A stretch of DNA of 27,646 nt from CALKYB01 sp964510575. Its GTDB lineage: Bacteria > Bdellovibrionota_C > UBA2361 > SZUA-149 > CALKYB01. The stretch covers positions 1-27,646 of the forward strand of contig CAZECN010000036.1 of assembly GCA_964510575.1 (NCBI GenBank), read 5' to 3'. Shown piece by piece: positions 16,146 to 25,300 of this stretch (positions are counted from its first letter, which is position 1; each line of letters begins with the position of its first letter). The notes beneath the pieces were generated by a model that did not search any database, was not told the origin of the DNA, and worked only from the letters and a program-made list of their open reading frames with translations. The translations under genes and the position numbers were made by a program.

Positions 16146-17312
16146 ATGAAACCTAAACCTCGCGTTCTTTTTATCAAAAGAGGCGCTGCTCCTCCCAATT
16201 TTGACCCTTCTCTTAATAGATTTCATTTCCTATCTAGTTCTTTGACAGGAGACCTCGTTCAGACCACTTGGCCAATGCTTGAGGAGGATATTGAACTGGC
16301 TAAGAGTGGAATGGGCGATTTTGAATTTCATCGATTGTTGTTAGATCGTTCGCGATTTCCTCTTAACTCGGCAAAGAATTTGTTCAATCTTTTTCGAAAG
16401 TCTTTTCAGCTTTTTAAGAAGAAGGAATACGACGCAATAGTTACTTATGGGCCTTATCTAAACAGTGTGGTGGCTTTTTTCTTTAGTAGATTTTACAAAG
16501 TTCCCCTGATAGTTGAAGTTCCAGGTCATCCGGTTAAGGGTTTTATTGGGAGAAAAGAGGAAAGTTTTATTTCTACTTTAAGGATCAAGCGATCTGTTGC
16601 CAGACTCCTTGCTAGGTTTGTTTGTCAAAATACTGACTACGTGCGAACCCTTTATCCAGACCAGCTAGATTGTTTAGAAATTGACTCTAAGAAAGTCAGC
16701 ATTTTTCATGAATTTGTTCCGGTGACTAATCTTTCTAAAAGAAAGTCTGACGGTAAACCTGAAAAAGATTATATCCTGACCATGGGCATGCCTTGGTATA
16801 TTAAGGGAGTTGATATTCTTATTAAGGCTTTTTTGGAAATTGCTGATGAGTATCCCGATTTGCACTTAAAGGTAGTAGGGTTTGAAGTTTCAGATAGAGA
16901 GTTTTTTGAAAAAATTGCAGGCGATCATCCTCGAATAGAACTTTGCCAACCAGTGTTGTCTAAAGAGGCTTATAAAATTATATCCCAAGCTAAGGTTTTT
17001 GCCCTCGCTTCAAGAACGGAATCTATGGGACGTGTTCTTTTGGAATCGATGGCTTTTCAAGTGCCGATTATAGCAAGCAGGGTCGATGGAATTCCTTACT
17101 ATGTTGAAGATGGCATAACGGGTTTACTCTTTGAACCGGGTAATGTTGGAGAGTTGGCGCGGTGTTTGCGCGAAACCCTCAATAATAAGAAAGAATCGGA
17201 TAAGCGGGTTGAGGCCGCCAGTGCGAGGCTCCTCGCTAGCTACAACGAGGCTAAGTATGTTGAGGAGTTTACAAAGATGGTTGAAGAACTAAGGGAAAAA
17301 GCTATTACCTAG
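16146..17312 (+). CDS. GT4-family glycosyltransferase, copy B
   Basis: 388 aa. A paralogue of the preceding gene across its whole length: same opening (FIKRGAAPP), same AIVTYGPYLNS stretch, same EX7E (ESMGRVLLE) and same GLLFEPG. In the 64-residue block starting YILTMGMPW (counted from two residues before it) I count 49 identities. The acceptor half is less alike, which suggests that the two copies use different acceptors or linkages while keeping the donor site. The ATG at 16146 follows a 131-nt gap, so copy B may have its own leader. It converges on the M20 gene with only 13 bp between stops and no clear terminator. Confidence 0.85.
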   Translation: MKPKPRVLFIKRGAAPPNFDPSLNRFHFLSSSLTGDLVQTTWPMLEEDIELAKSGMGDFEFHRLLLDRSRFPLNSAKNLFNLFRKSFQLFKKKEYDAIVTYGPYLNSVVAFFFSRFYKVPLIVEVPGHPVKGFIGRKEESFISTLRIKRSVARLLARFVCQNTDYVRTLYPDQLDCLEIDSKKVSIFHEFVPVTNLSKRKSDGKPEKDYILTMGMPWYIKGVDILIKAFLEIADEYPDLHLKVVGFEVSDREFFEKIAGDHPRIELCQPVLSKEAYKIISQAKVFALASRTESMGRVLLESMAFQVPIIASRVDGIPYYVEDGITGLLFEPGNVGELARCLRETLNNKKESDKRVEAASARLLASYNEAKYVEEFTKMVEELREKAIT

Positions 17313-17325
17313 TTGTAGCTCTTGT

Positions 17326-18708
17326 TTACTCGCCCATTAACTCCAGCAGTCTACTAATTGAAGCAAAACCAATTTCGAGCCTTTCAACCCCAAAGTGTTC
17401 ATTGGGAGCATGCATTTTATCACCTGGTAGAATAAATCCCATGAAGGCTAATTCTCCTTCCGCGGCTTGGGTCAGTGAAGGGCCAACTGGTATCGAGGCC
17501 CCCTCCATCACTATTTTGCATTCCTTCCCAAAAACTTCTGCGATAGATTGCTGACACAATTTAACGATTTTAGATTGAGGACTGGTTCTGGCAGCCTCGC
17601 CGCTTCCACCAAAGACGTTAAGCTCGGAGGTAATTCCTTCTGGGGTTTTGGTTTCAATGAATTTTTCAATCTTATTTTTTATATCTTCTATTTTCTGGCC
17701 AGGGGCAAGGCGACAAGAGATTTTAGCCGTAGCTTCTGCCGGAATTACGGTCTTAAAACCCTCGCCAGCGTAGCCGCCTGAGACACCATTAATTTCCAGA
17801 GTGGGTCGCAACCAAGCCGACTCCAGAGGTTTAAAATCTTTTTCGCCGCCGGTGCATTCTAATCCTAAAAGTGTTTTAAACTCATCAGGTTGAAAATTGA
17901 AGTTTACTAGTTCTTTTTCTTCTTCACTTAATTTTTCTAAATTATCATAGAATCCAGGGATCTGAATCTCACCTTTATCATTTCTCATTGCAGCCAGAAT
18001 TTCAACAAGAGCGTGGTTTGGATTATAAGCTAGCCCACCAAAGACGCCTGAGTGTAGGTCAGTATTTGAACCCCTGAGTTTAAGCTCCATAGTTATGATG
18101 CCTCTGGTTCCCACAATCACTGAAGGCCGATCCATTCCATGGATTCCTACATCCACAATCAAGACGAAGTCAGACTTAAGCCTCTCTCTTTTCGATTCCA
18201 GTACTTCTTCCATGCTTTCGCTCCCGCTTTCTTCTTCACCCTCTATGAAGAGCTTGAGGTTTACCGGAAGGGACCCCTGACTTTTAAGCATTTCCTTGAT
18301 TGCAGCGAATACAAAGAAAGCTTGCCCTTTATTGTCGGTAGCCCCTCTAGAGAAGATCTCACCATCTTTGACTACTGGTTCAAATGGAGGGCTTTCCCAC
18401 AGTTCAAGAGGGTCGACAGGTTGTACATCGTAGTGATTATAAATCAGGAGAGTGGGCTTATCTGGTCCGGCCTCATTATATTCGGCAAAGATTACAGGGT
18501 AACCAGACGTTTCCCATCTCTCTACTTTTAACTCAGAGTCTTTCAAGTAAGCCTCTACCCAATCAGCACAAGCTAGAACTGAATCAGAGAAGGCAGGGTC
18601 AGCGCTAATACTTTGAAATCTTAGAAATTCAAAGAGATCCTTTAAATGCTTTTCTTGGTTTTCTTTAAAAAGTTTTCGATATTTATCTGTTTGCTGACTC
18701 ACTATCAC
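17326..18708 (-). CDS. M20-family metallo-dipeptidase
   Basis: 460 aa. A cytosolic zinc peptidase of the M20 (ArgE/DapE/CNDP-like) family, probably acting on dipeptides. Metal ligands and catalytic residues are visible: H92 and D94 in NHYDVQP, D125 in GATDNKGQ, E158/E159 in IEGEEESGS, D186 in VLIVDVG, and a late His in KMHAPNEHF. The lid/dimer domain contains DLHSGVFGG. There is no signal peptide. The start is GTG 18708 after AAGGA; a second GTG six bases on (18702) is equally possible. It begins 10 nt after the rppH stop, so the two are co-transcribed. The exact substrate cannot be read from the sequence. Confidence 0.87.
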   Translation of the reverse strand: MIVSQQTDKYRKLFKENQEKHLKDLFEFLRFQSISADPAFSDSVLACADWVEAYLKDSELKVERWETSGYPVIFAEYNEAGPDKPTLLIYNHYDVQPVDPLELWESPPFEPVVKDGEIFSRGATDNKGQAFFVFAAIKEMLKSQGSLPVNLKLFIEGEEESGSESMEEVLESKRERLKSDFVLIVDVGIHGMDRPSVIVGTRGIITMELKLRGSNTDLHSGVFGGLAYNPNHALVEILAAMRNDKGEIQIPGFYDNLEKLSEEEKELVNFNFQPDEFKTLLGLECTGGEKDFKPLESAWLRPTLEINGVSGGYAGEGFKTVIPAEATAKISCRLAPGQKIEDIKNKIEKFIETKTPEGITSELNVFGGSGEAARTSPQSKIVKLCQQSIAEVFGKECKIVMEGASIPVGPSLTQAAEGELAFMGFILPGDKMHAPNEHFGVERLEIGFASISRLLELMGE

Positions 18709-18718
18709 TAATCCTTAT

Positions 18719-19192
18719 TTATGCCACAAAAGGGATATCACTAAATTCATTTACGAATTGATCCAAAGCTTTCAGGTAAGCTTCTTTTTTAAAACCAGAG
18801 ACGGATTCTTTAAGCTCTCTAAGGCCTACCCAACGATAGGAGGAGAACTCTTGCTCACCACGAATTGGAACTAGGCAGATAGAATCAAGATCAACTAATT
18901 CAGCTAGAAAGTAATGCTGCTCCTGCCCCAGGTAGCCTCTTGAGTGAAGCTTTTCTGGCCAATCATATTTGATTGGCTTCTCTAGCTTACCGATAATTTT
19001 TAAGTCTGATGTTCCAATCTCTTCTTGCATTTCCCGGAGAAAGGCCTCTTCTAAACTCTCGTCTTCATCGACTCCCCCTTGAGGGAGTTGCCATGAGCCC
19101 TCTATGTCAAATCTTTCGCAGATTAAGATTCGTCCCTTGGCATTGATAATTACCCCGGCAACGTTGGGTCTGTATTTAGTAGGTCTGGTCAT
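18719..19192 (-). CDS. rppH: RNA pyrophosphohydrolase-like Nudix hydrolase
   Basis: 157 aa. RppH-type Nudix enzymes remove pyrophosphate from the 5' end of mRNAs and start their decay; some also cleave Ap4A. The opening KYRPNVAGVII and WQLPQGGVD are typical of RppH. The Nudix box runs from G39 to G60 with E45, R53, E54, E57 and E58 all present. The downstream GQEQHYFLAEL matches the GQxQxxF region. Length is standard. It is the first gene of a two-gene unit with the M20 dipeptidase. Confidence 0.87.
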   Translation of the reverse strand: MTRPTKYRPNVAGVIINAKGRILICERFDIEGSWQLPQGGVDEDESLEEAFLREMQEEIGTSDLKIIGKLEKPIKYDWPEKLHSRGYLGQEQHYFLAELVDLDSICLVPIRGEQEFSSYRWVGLRELKESVSGFKKEAYLKALDQFVNEFSDIPFVA

Positions 19193-19394
19193 AACACTGA
19201 GAGTATTTCTTACGGCAAACTAGTAAAGGAATATTTTTTAGCTGTTCTCAGATAGTTAAGTACCCATCCTAATTTAAATGAGGCGCAGTATACTATCCAC
19301 TCAAACAAACTAGCCTTATGAGGCCTTGTCTTCAATCCTTAATCTTTATCTAGAACATCGCTAAAGAAGGTCCTATAGTCTTAGATTTAGGAAA

Positions 19395-20858
19395 ATGGGA
19401 AAATACATCTTTTTTTGGCCTATGACTTTATTTAGGGACAATTTACGGCTAATTCTTTTGCTAGGAGCCCTAGTTTTTATGTCCGTTTGTCTGGATAGAG
19501 GGCTTTCCAGCGCTCAAAGGCCTCAAGGTGACTTGATGGCAGCGTTGTCGTCAGTCGAGTTCCCGTGGAGTGTAAAGTCTAATCAAAATACTCTCTATGA
19601 GTCCTATGCTCGCGGCATTGGATATGTGCGAGATTTTTCAAATGAGTTCGGCCTTTGGCTTGCTCCTAGCCTGTACCTACTCGGCTTTCTTCTCGCAGGT
19701 ACTAAATTTTATTTTACTCGTGGGAACATTCTGGCTGCAGTAGTTGGAGCTACGGTATTTAGTTTAGTTGCAATTCCTAGTTCTCCAACTAGCCCAGCAA
19801 TCTTTAGTGCGCCATTTTTGGCTCTGCTCATGCTGGGAGTTCGCGATAGCAGTGAATGCCAAGTATCCGGCTCATTATTTGAATTGATAGGAAGGCTGCT
19901 TTTTATTGGCTTAGCCTTTATAACTTGGAGCTATCTGGACTTTGGTGTTGTGCTTTTAATTCCTTTTTTTCTTATTACTGGAGTTTTTACCTTATTGCGA
20001 GGTTCTTGCGGAACTTTCCCAGGTCTTCCAGCCCTATCTTTGCTGATGCTAATTATATTAGCTGTTAGTCAACGGGGTCGTGACTTGTGGATGGCCGTAG
20101 TCGAAGTATTTTCCAATGGAGGACAACATTTTCTTGGAGTGTATGCATTTGCTACTCCTAATTTTCACATTCAAGTGGAAACAGTGTGGGGAGTCTTCCT
20201 TCTGTTCTTTGTATCTATTATATTCCGACAGGCTACGTCCCTATACTCTACTGTTTGTTTGGTTGTGGCCTTGCTCTTTGCTTTAATGTTTAAAGGGAGT
20301 AATTTTATTTTTGCTTGGTTCCTAGGATCCTTAGTAGCGGAGAAAATTTCTTCTAGCTCTCTTAAAGAGGCGAGCAGTTCCCTCAAGTTGTTGTCATTGG
20401 TAGTTTTGACTGGTTGCACTGCTTTTAGGATTTTTGATGAATCTCCGAATAATCAGTACAAGCTAGTTTCGGGGGAAAAGTTTCTTCTTTCAGCTATTCA
20501 AGAGCTATCTGACTCTGATGTAGCTGTATTCAATCAATTTCAGCTTGGTTCTTCGTTGGCCACAATGGGAGTTACTCCCTTTGTTGATGAACGGGGTTTT
20601 CTCGGTTTTAGCCCTTCTCAAAAACCTTTTGGTAAATCTCTATTCGAAGATTATTCTAGGGTAGTAAATCTTGCTCCCACGACTTCGGCCATATTCCAGC
20701 ACTATGCTTTCGAAGCTGCAGTGGTTTACAAGGGCTCGCCACTATATTCACATTTGACCTTAGTTGATAATTGGCTTGTTGTTGCTGAAGGAGCAGAGAA
20801 ATCAAGTTTGACTTGGGGTCGCAAAAGAGACCAAACAGTAGCGGTGCTTAGGAAATAG
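19395..20858 (+). CDS. Polytopic membrane protein, GT-C-like C-terminus
   Basis: 487 aa with about ten membrane segments between residues 18 and 355 and a soluble C-terminal part (about 365-487). The stretch VFNQFQLGSSLATMGVTPF followed by VDERGF resembles the extracytoplasmic region of GT-C/mannosyltransferase-like membrane proteins (a G-rich turn, then an 'iDgR' motif). The usual N-terminal acidic catalytic loop of such enzymes is not obvious, so activity is uncertain. The ATG has AGGA only 4 nt upstream; an in-frame ATG at 19422 is an alternative. Its 3' end overlaps convergent hisS by 11 nt. I cannot give a definite function. Confidence 0.6.
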   Translation: MGKYIFFWPMTLFRDNLRLILLLGALVFMSVCLDRGLSSAQRPQGDLMAALSSVEFPWSVKSNQNTLYESYARGIGYVRDFSNEFGLWLAPSLYLLGFLLAGTKFYFTRGNILAAVVGATVFSLVAIPSSPTSPAIFSAPFLALLMLGVRDSSECQVSGSLFELIGRLLFIGLAFITWSYLDFGVVLLIPFFLITGVFTLLRGSCGTFPGLPALSLLMLIILAVSQRGRDLWMAVVEVFSNGGQHFLGVYAFATPNFHIQVETVWGVFLLFFVSIIFRQATSLYSTVCLVVALLFALMFKGSNFIFAWFLGSLVAEKISSSSLKEASSSLKLLSLVVLTGCTAFRIFDESPNNQYKLVSGEKFLLSAIQELSDSDVAVFNQFQLGSSLATMGVTPFVDERGFLGFSPSQKPFGKSLFEDYSRVVNLAPTTSAIFQHYAFEAAVVYKGSPLYSHLTLVDNWLVVAEGAEKSSLTWGRKRDQTVAVLRK

Positions 20859-22179
20859 CTGAAACTACGGACTCAACTAGTTTTTCCCTGTTCAAGTCTT
20901 TTGTTTGCTGCCCGCTTTCGATGTTCTTTATGGTAAAGGTGTTAGATTTTTCCTCGTCGCTTCCAGTAAAAAGTACAAATGGAATACCTTTTTTCTCCGC
21001 GTATTTAAATTGTTGAGCTAGCTTGGAGTTTTCGAAAAAAATCTCTGCATTGACTCCGGCTTTTCTTAGTTCTGAAACGATACCTAAAGAATAGCTTGAA
21101 ATAGTTTCTTCTAAATTTAAAAGCATCACCTTTGTGGTGGATTTTGAGCTTGAAATCAAGGATGAGCCGCTTAGGGCTGCCAGTATTCGGTCTAGGCCAA
21201 TTGATGCACCAACCCCTGTCAGACTATTATTGGAAAACCTTTCAACCAAATTGTCATAACGGCCTCCAGATGCAATTGATCCTAGACCTTCTCCTAATCT
21301 TTCTTCTTTTAGGTCAGTTTCAAATACAATTCCGGTATAATAATCTAAGCCTCTGGCAATTGATAAATCAACAAATATGCACTCGTCGCTGAGGCCAAGA
21401 TCTAGGCAAATTTCAAGGTGTTTTTTTAGCTCTAATAGGCCTGACTGCAGAGTTTCATTGCTACTGCTTAATTTCTCCAGTTTCTGGAAAGTCTCTTGGT
21501 TGCTCTCACCCTGACAGTCAATTAGTTCAAATATTTTATCGATTTTATCTGGAGTTATTTGGACTTTGTCTTTAAGCTCTTCTTTTACTTTTTCCGGCCC
21601 AATCTTGTCTATCTTATCCAAGGCTCTCAATATTTCAGCTGATTTTTGAGATAGGTCAAGCTCTTTGAACCATCCATTCGACAACTTTCTACTATTTACC
21701 CGGATTAGGTGCTTGAGTTCTAGTTTGTCCAAGGCAAAGCTGATTGCAGACATAACCTCAGCGTCAGCTAGAGGGGAGTGGCTTCCTATTATGTCTATGT
21801 CGCATTGCATGAATTCACGGAATCTTCCGCGCTGAGGATTTTCTCCTCTCCAGACAGGAGCAATGTGATATCGACGGAATGGAAATGTTAGCTTGCTAAA
21901 ATTACTGGCTACATACCTAGCTAAGGGAATAGTTAAGTCGAAACGCATGGCTACGTCACGCTTGCCTTGCATGAATCTAAAAAGCTGCTTATCAGTCTCT
22001 CCAGATCCTGATCCAAGAAGAGTGGTAGTGTATTCAAGAGCAGGAGTGTCTATAGGTGCGAAGCCAAAGTCTTCAAATACAGAAATGATCCTTTTGATCA
22101 TTTCGGAGCGGGCTATGCTTTCCTCAGGAAGAGAATCTCGAAATCCCTTCAATACCCTGGCTTCTGTTTTTCCTGACAT
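20848..22179 (-). CDS. hisS: Histidyl-tRNA synthetase
   Basis: 443 aa. Class II aminoacyl-tRNA synthetase that charges tRNA-His. Motif 1 is near PIDTPALEY, motif 2 is FRREH-like FRRYHIAPVWRGENP followed by GRFREFMQCDIDIIG (101-132), the histidine-specific ARGLDYYTG is at 275-283, GGRYDNL is at 305-311, and motif 3 GVGASIGLDRI at 322-332. A C-terminal anticodon-binding domain occupies about 350-443. No key residue is missing. No clear SD precedes the ATG. It is divergent from the M16 gene and overlaps the preceding membrane-protein gene tail to tail. Confidence 0.94.
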   Translation of the reverse strand: MSGKTEARVLKGFRDSLPEESIARSEMIKRIISVFEDFGFAPIDTPALEYTTTLLGSGSGETDKQLFRFMQGKRDVAMRFDLTIPLARYVASNFSKLTFPFRRYHIAPVWRGENPQRGRFREFMQCDIDIIGSHSPLADAEVMSAISFALDKLELKHLIRVNSRKLSNGWFKELDLSQKSAEILRALDKIDKIGPEKVKEELKDKVQITPDKIDKIFELIDCQGESNQETFQKLEKLSSSNETLQSGLLELKKHLEICLDLGLSDECIFVDLSIARGLDYYTGIVFETDLKEERLGEGLGSIASGGRYDNLVERFSNNSLTGVGASIGLDRILAALSGSSLISSSKSTTKVMLLNLEETISSYSLGIVSELRKAGVNAEIFFENSKLAQQFKYAEKKGIPFVLFTGSDEEKSNTFTIKNIESGQQTKDLNREKLVESVVSAIS

Positions 22180-22261
22180 TGTAGAATATAAAATAAAAAG
22201 TAATGAAGAAATGTTCGGAGTAATTTAGAAGATTCTTGCCTTAGTTGTGCTTTTAATGCCC

Positions 22262-22291
22262 TTGCTATAGCGCAAATCATTCCCTTATAAT
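22262..22291 (+). promoter_or_regulatory. Candidate sigma-70 promoter for the M16-phoH unit
   Basis: TTGCTA (22262-22267), an 18-nt spacer and a perfect TATAAT (22286-22291). A dyad GAATA/TATTC (22297-22311) sits at the expected transcription start. The leader would be about 100 nt. Confidence 0.55.
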
Positions 22292-22401
22292 CGGAAGAAT
22301 ATACAGTATTCTATCTATCTCGGCTAGAGGTCAGGGGAAGTAGTCTCTCTCAGATAAAAAGTGTTACAGGTTTACCTATCAGTAAAGTAAATAAAGTAGT
22401 C

Positions 22402-23649
22402 TTGAAGAACGGATTGAGGTTACTCCACTCGGAGTTGACATCTTCTAGTACCGTGAGCGTTGCACTCTGCTTAGAAGGCGGCTCTCGAGAGGAAACCGAG
22501 AGTAGTATCGGCCTGACCCATTTGCTTGAGCACATGTTGTTTAAGCGAACTCTATCTAAAAGCACTTTCCAACTAGCCTGTGAGATTGACCGGTTAGGGG
22601 GAGATCTTAATGCCAGTACTGATACTGATGAGCTGGTTCTTTATGCAGATGTTCCAGGCAATAGGTTTGGAGAGTTGATCTCTTTACTCCGGGAGCTAGT
22701 CCTTGAACCCGAATTTCGACAAGCCGAGTTAGACTTGGAGAAAGAAGTGATTCTTCAGGAAATTTCTGAGGCGAATGACGACCCTGACTCCGCAGCTTTT
22801 GACTTACTCAGTAAGATATTTTGGCCAAGCTCTAGCTATGGTCTCCCGGTTTTTGGAACCGAAGGGTCTGTTAAAAGTCTAAGTTTGGAGGATTTGAAGG
22901 TTCGACTCGATCAATTGAGGGTTGGAAGAAGAATGCTAATCTCAGTTGCTGGACCGGTTAGTTTGAATGTCGTCAAAGAGGCCATTGAGGACGGTTTTGA
23001 GCAGCTTGAGGAGGGAGATTTTTTTCAGAGAGAAGCTATCCCGGTTAAAACGGATTCCTCAAGAATTGCCAGAGGTGTGGAGCAGTGTCACTTTGCTTTG
23101 GGAATTGAAAGTGCCTCACCCATTGACGAGTATTTTCCAGCTTCCTTGATAGTCTCAAGACTTTTGGGAGAAGGGATGTCTAGTCGACTATTTCAGGAGG
23201 TTCGTGAAAACAGAGGCTTAGCCTATGACATTTCGAGTCAAATTGAGAACTCCCTAGACACTGCCATGATGTTAATAAGAGCCAATTCTCATCCAGACAA
23301 GATTACAGAGATTGTCACTATCGTTAGCAACCAATTGGCCGATCTTTGGAAGAGGGGGCCTAGCGAAAGCGAGATTCAGTTGGCAAAAGAGTCACTCTCT
23401 GCCCAGTTTAGAATGGAAGAAGGAGTTAGCTCTAGCTTAATCTGGCGTATGTTGGAAAGCGAGCAACTTTATGGAAGGTTTGTGAGTGCATCGGATTTTG
23501 CCAGAAGAGTGGAGGAATGCACCGATCAAGAGATTCGAAATTTTCTTAAAGATCAGTCCGAATCTCCAGTTCTGGCTTGTGTATTTGCCGGAGCAATTGA
23601 GAGCGTTGATGAAACGGAAGTTGAAAAACTAATTGAAGAGTTGAAATAA
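22402..23649 (+). CDS. M16-family zinc metallopeptidase
   Basis: 415 aa from TTG 22402. An M16 (pitrilysin/MPP-beta-like) peptidase: the inverted zinc motif HLLEH (40-44) and the third ligand E120 in ILQEI are present, as is GGDLNASTD. The second, inactive half has the R/Y-type stretch RENRGLAYDISS. There is no signal peptide, so it is probably cytosolic. The start is doubtful: the frame stays open upstream to a stop at 22288-22290, and the translation just before the TTG (KVNKVV) looks like the usual first beta-strand of M16 proteins. However, no ATG, GTG or TTG lies in that extension; a rare ATC or ATA start would be needed. It is followed one nt later by the PhoH gene, so the two are co-translated. 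Confidence 0.85.
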   Translation: MKNGLRLLHSELTSSSTVSVALCLEGGSREETESSIGLTHLLEHMLFKRTLSKSTFQLACEIDRLGGDLNASTDTDELVLYADVPGNRFGELISLLRELVLEPEFRQAELDLEKEVILQEISEANDDPDSAAFDLLSKIFWPSSSYGLPVFGTEGSVKSLSLEDLKVRLDQLRVGRRMLISVAGPVSLNVVKEAIEDGFEQLEEGDFFQREAIPVKTDSSRIARGVEQCHFALGIESASPIDEYFPASLIVSRLLGEGMSSRLFQEVRENRGLAYDISSQIENSLDTAMMLIRANSHPDKITEIVTIVSNQLADLWKRGPSESEIQLAKESLSAQFRMEEGVSSSLIWRMLESEQLYGRFVSASDFARRVEECTDQEIRNFLKDQSESPVLACVFAGAIESVDETEVEKLIEELK

Positions 23650-23650
23650 A

Positions 23651-25126
23651 ATGAGTTCAAAGATTTTTATCTTGGATACCTCTGCGGTAATGTCCTTAGT
23701 GCAGGATGTGACAACTTATAGACGTCGAGATTATCCTGCTTTTGCGGGAGTGCTTGGAGATAATGAAATTATCATTCCTCGAGTAGTTTTGGATGAGTTA
23801 GATGGTTTAAAAAGGGATACCGGTGATAGAGGTAAAACAGCTGTGGCTTGTGCTCGACAGTTGGAATATTACTCAACCCTAGGAAATCTTATAGACGGAG
23901 TTGAAACTGAAAAAGGGGGGATTCTTAGAATAGCCCCGCGCCCTTCATCTGAAAAAATAGTAGCTTGGGGGCTTAGAGCTAATATTGCGGATCATGAGAT
24001 TTTAGCAACGGCTCTGGAGCTAGAAGATGAGACAAGTGCTCAGGGTAGAAGTGAAGATATTAAAAAAGGTGGGGTTGAGGATGTAGTGCTTATTACCCAG
24101 GATCGATTGTTGAGAGTCTTGGCTCGAAGTGTCTATGGGGTTAAAGCTCAGGAACTGATGAGTATATGCGCTCCAGACATGCACCGTGAGCCGGGCTACA
24201 GTAAAATCGAGTTGAGTGGAGAGCAACTCGATAAGGCAATAGGGGAGGGTTTTTATCACCCTGAAGAAGTTTTCCCGATGAATGAGTTTGTTCATCTTGT
24301 CGATAAAGATAACCCCTCTGTCCACTATGCCTACGGTATGGCTCGTGACCCTGAGTCTAATCGAATTGAAGTTTTAGATCGTAGTAATGTTGATTATCTA
24401 AAAGTCTCTGGAGAAGTTGAAGGGCGAAATCCTCAACAGAAATTTCTTCTTTGGGCTTTGATGGGCTGTGGGGAACCTGATCCTAATTCTGAGGATGGGG
24501 TAAGATTAATTACGGTTAGTGGTCCTGCTGGAAGCGGAAAGTCTTTCCTCACCCTTGCAGCGGCTTGGGAAAGACTAGAAAGAGGACATTTTGAGAGAAT
24601 TGTTGTTACCCGACCGATGGTCGATGTTGGAACATCTATGGGTTATCTACCAGGTACTCTGGAGGAGAAGGTGCGCCCTTGGGGTGGACCTATTGAAGAC
24701 AATCTAAGAGCGATTGTAAAAGTTCCTGGAGAAGAGACTTCAGGGAAAATCTCAGGAAAGCGTGGAGTTCAACGCAGCACTAGACCGTTTGACGCCAAGG
24801 CTTGGTTGGAAATGGAGAATAGATTAGAAATCGCACCGCTGACTTATATTCGCGGACGAACTTTTCGAAATAGCATAGTGATTCTTGAAGAGGCGCAGAA
24901 TATTGAAAGAGGGCCGCTTAAGGTTTTGCTTACCAGGCTAGGAGAGGGAAGTATTTGTATTGTCATCGGTGATTCTAGTCAGATTGATAATCAGTTTCTC
25001 AGTAAAAGAAATAATGGCTTAACTCATGCGCGTACTTGCTTTCGAGATTGGCCGCAGGCTGTGCATGTGCGATTGAAGCAGATTGTGAGGAGTGATTTGG
25101 CGGAGGCTGCAGACCGGCTAATGTAG
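23651..25126 (+). CDS. phoH: PIN-PhoH ATPase (PhoH2 type)
   Basis: 491 aa. An N-terminal PIN ribonuclease domain (about 1-170) is fused to a PhoH ATPase/helicase-like domain (about 265-491). PhoH2 proteins are RNA-unwinding, RNA-cleaving enzymes. Acidic residues of a PIN active site are visible: D9 (ILDTSA), E49 (LDELDG), D114 (ADHEIL) and D151 (ITQDRLL). Walker A is GPAGSGKS (291-298) and Walker B is IVILEEAQN, with EEAQ at 413-416 where DEAQ is commoner. GDSSQID follows. The ATG comes one nt after the M16 stop. Its own TAG is immediately followed by a structured intergenic element. Confidence 0.9.
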   Translation: MSSKIFILDTSAVMSLVQDVTTYRRRDYPAFAGVLGDNEIIIPRVVLDELDGLKRDTGDRGKTAVACARQLEYYSTLGNLIDGVETEKGGILRIAPRPSSEKIVAWGLRANIADHEILATALELEDETSAQGRSEDIKKGGVEDVVLITQDRLLRVLARSVYGVKAQELMSICAPDMHREPGYSKIELSGEQLDKAIGEGFYHPEEVFPMNEFVHLVDKDNPSVHYAYGMARDPESNRIEVLDRSNVDYLKVSGEVEGRNPQQKFLLWALMGCGEPDPNSEDGVRLITVSGPAGSGKSFLTLAAAWERLERGHFERIVVTRPMVDVGTSMGYLPGTLEEKVRPWGGPIEDNLRAIVKVPGEETSGKISGKRGVQRSTRPFDAKAWLEMENRLEIAPLTYIRGRTFRNSIVILEEAQNIERGPLKVLLTRLGEGSICIVIGDSSQIDNQFLSKRNNGLTHARTCFRDWPQAVHVRLKQIVRSDLAEAADRLM

Positions 25127-25258
25127 AACTGTGCCGTTCTCTCCTCAACGGAATATTGCTGCGGTGCTCATTTAGGTCCACTAAACTCCGCTCCTCATAC
25201 CGTGAAGGGGAGAGCTGGCGTTCAGTCGACCTCGACTCAAGCCCGACACAGTTTCGGG
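25126..25258. repeat. Structured intergenic element abutting the phoH stop codon
   Basis: AACTGTG (25127-25133) pairs with CACAGTT (25247-25253). Inside, CTCTCCTC pairs with GGGGAGAG (25139-25146 / 25207-25214), ACGG with CCGT, GCGG with CCGC and TTTAG with CTAAA. A side hairpin AGTCG/CGACT lies at 25224-25237. An alternative fold makes CCCGA/TCGGG (25242-25258) followed by TTT, which could be a weak terminator for phoH. It shares the ordered blocks CTCCTCAT, GGCGTT and CCTCGAC with the parE-end element. Confidence 0.55.
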
Positions 25259-25300
25259 TTTCGGCAAAACAGGGTTTTATTACAGCCGTTCTTAGCGGAT

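Noticed and set aside
18139..18531. 130-codon plus-strand reading frame
   Set aside because: Antisense shadow of the M20 dipeptidase, which has all its metal-site motifs.
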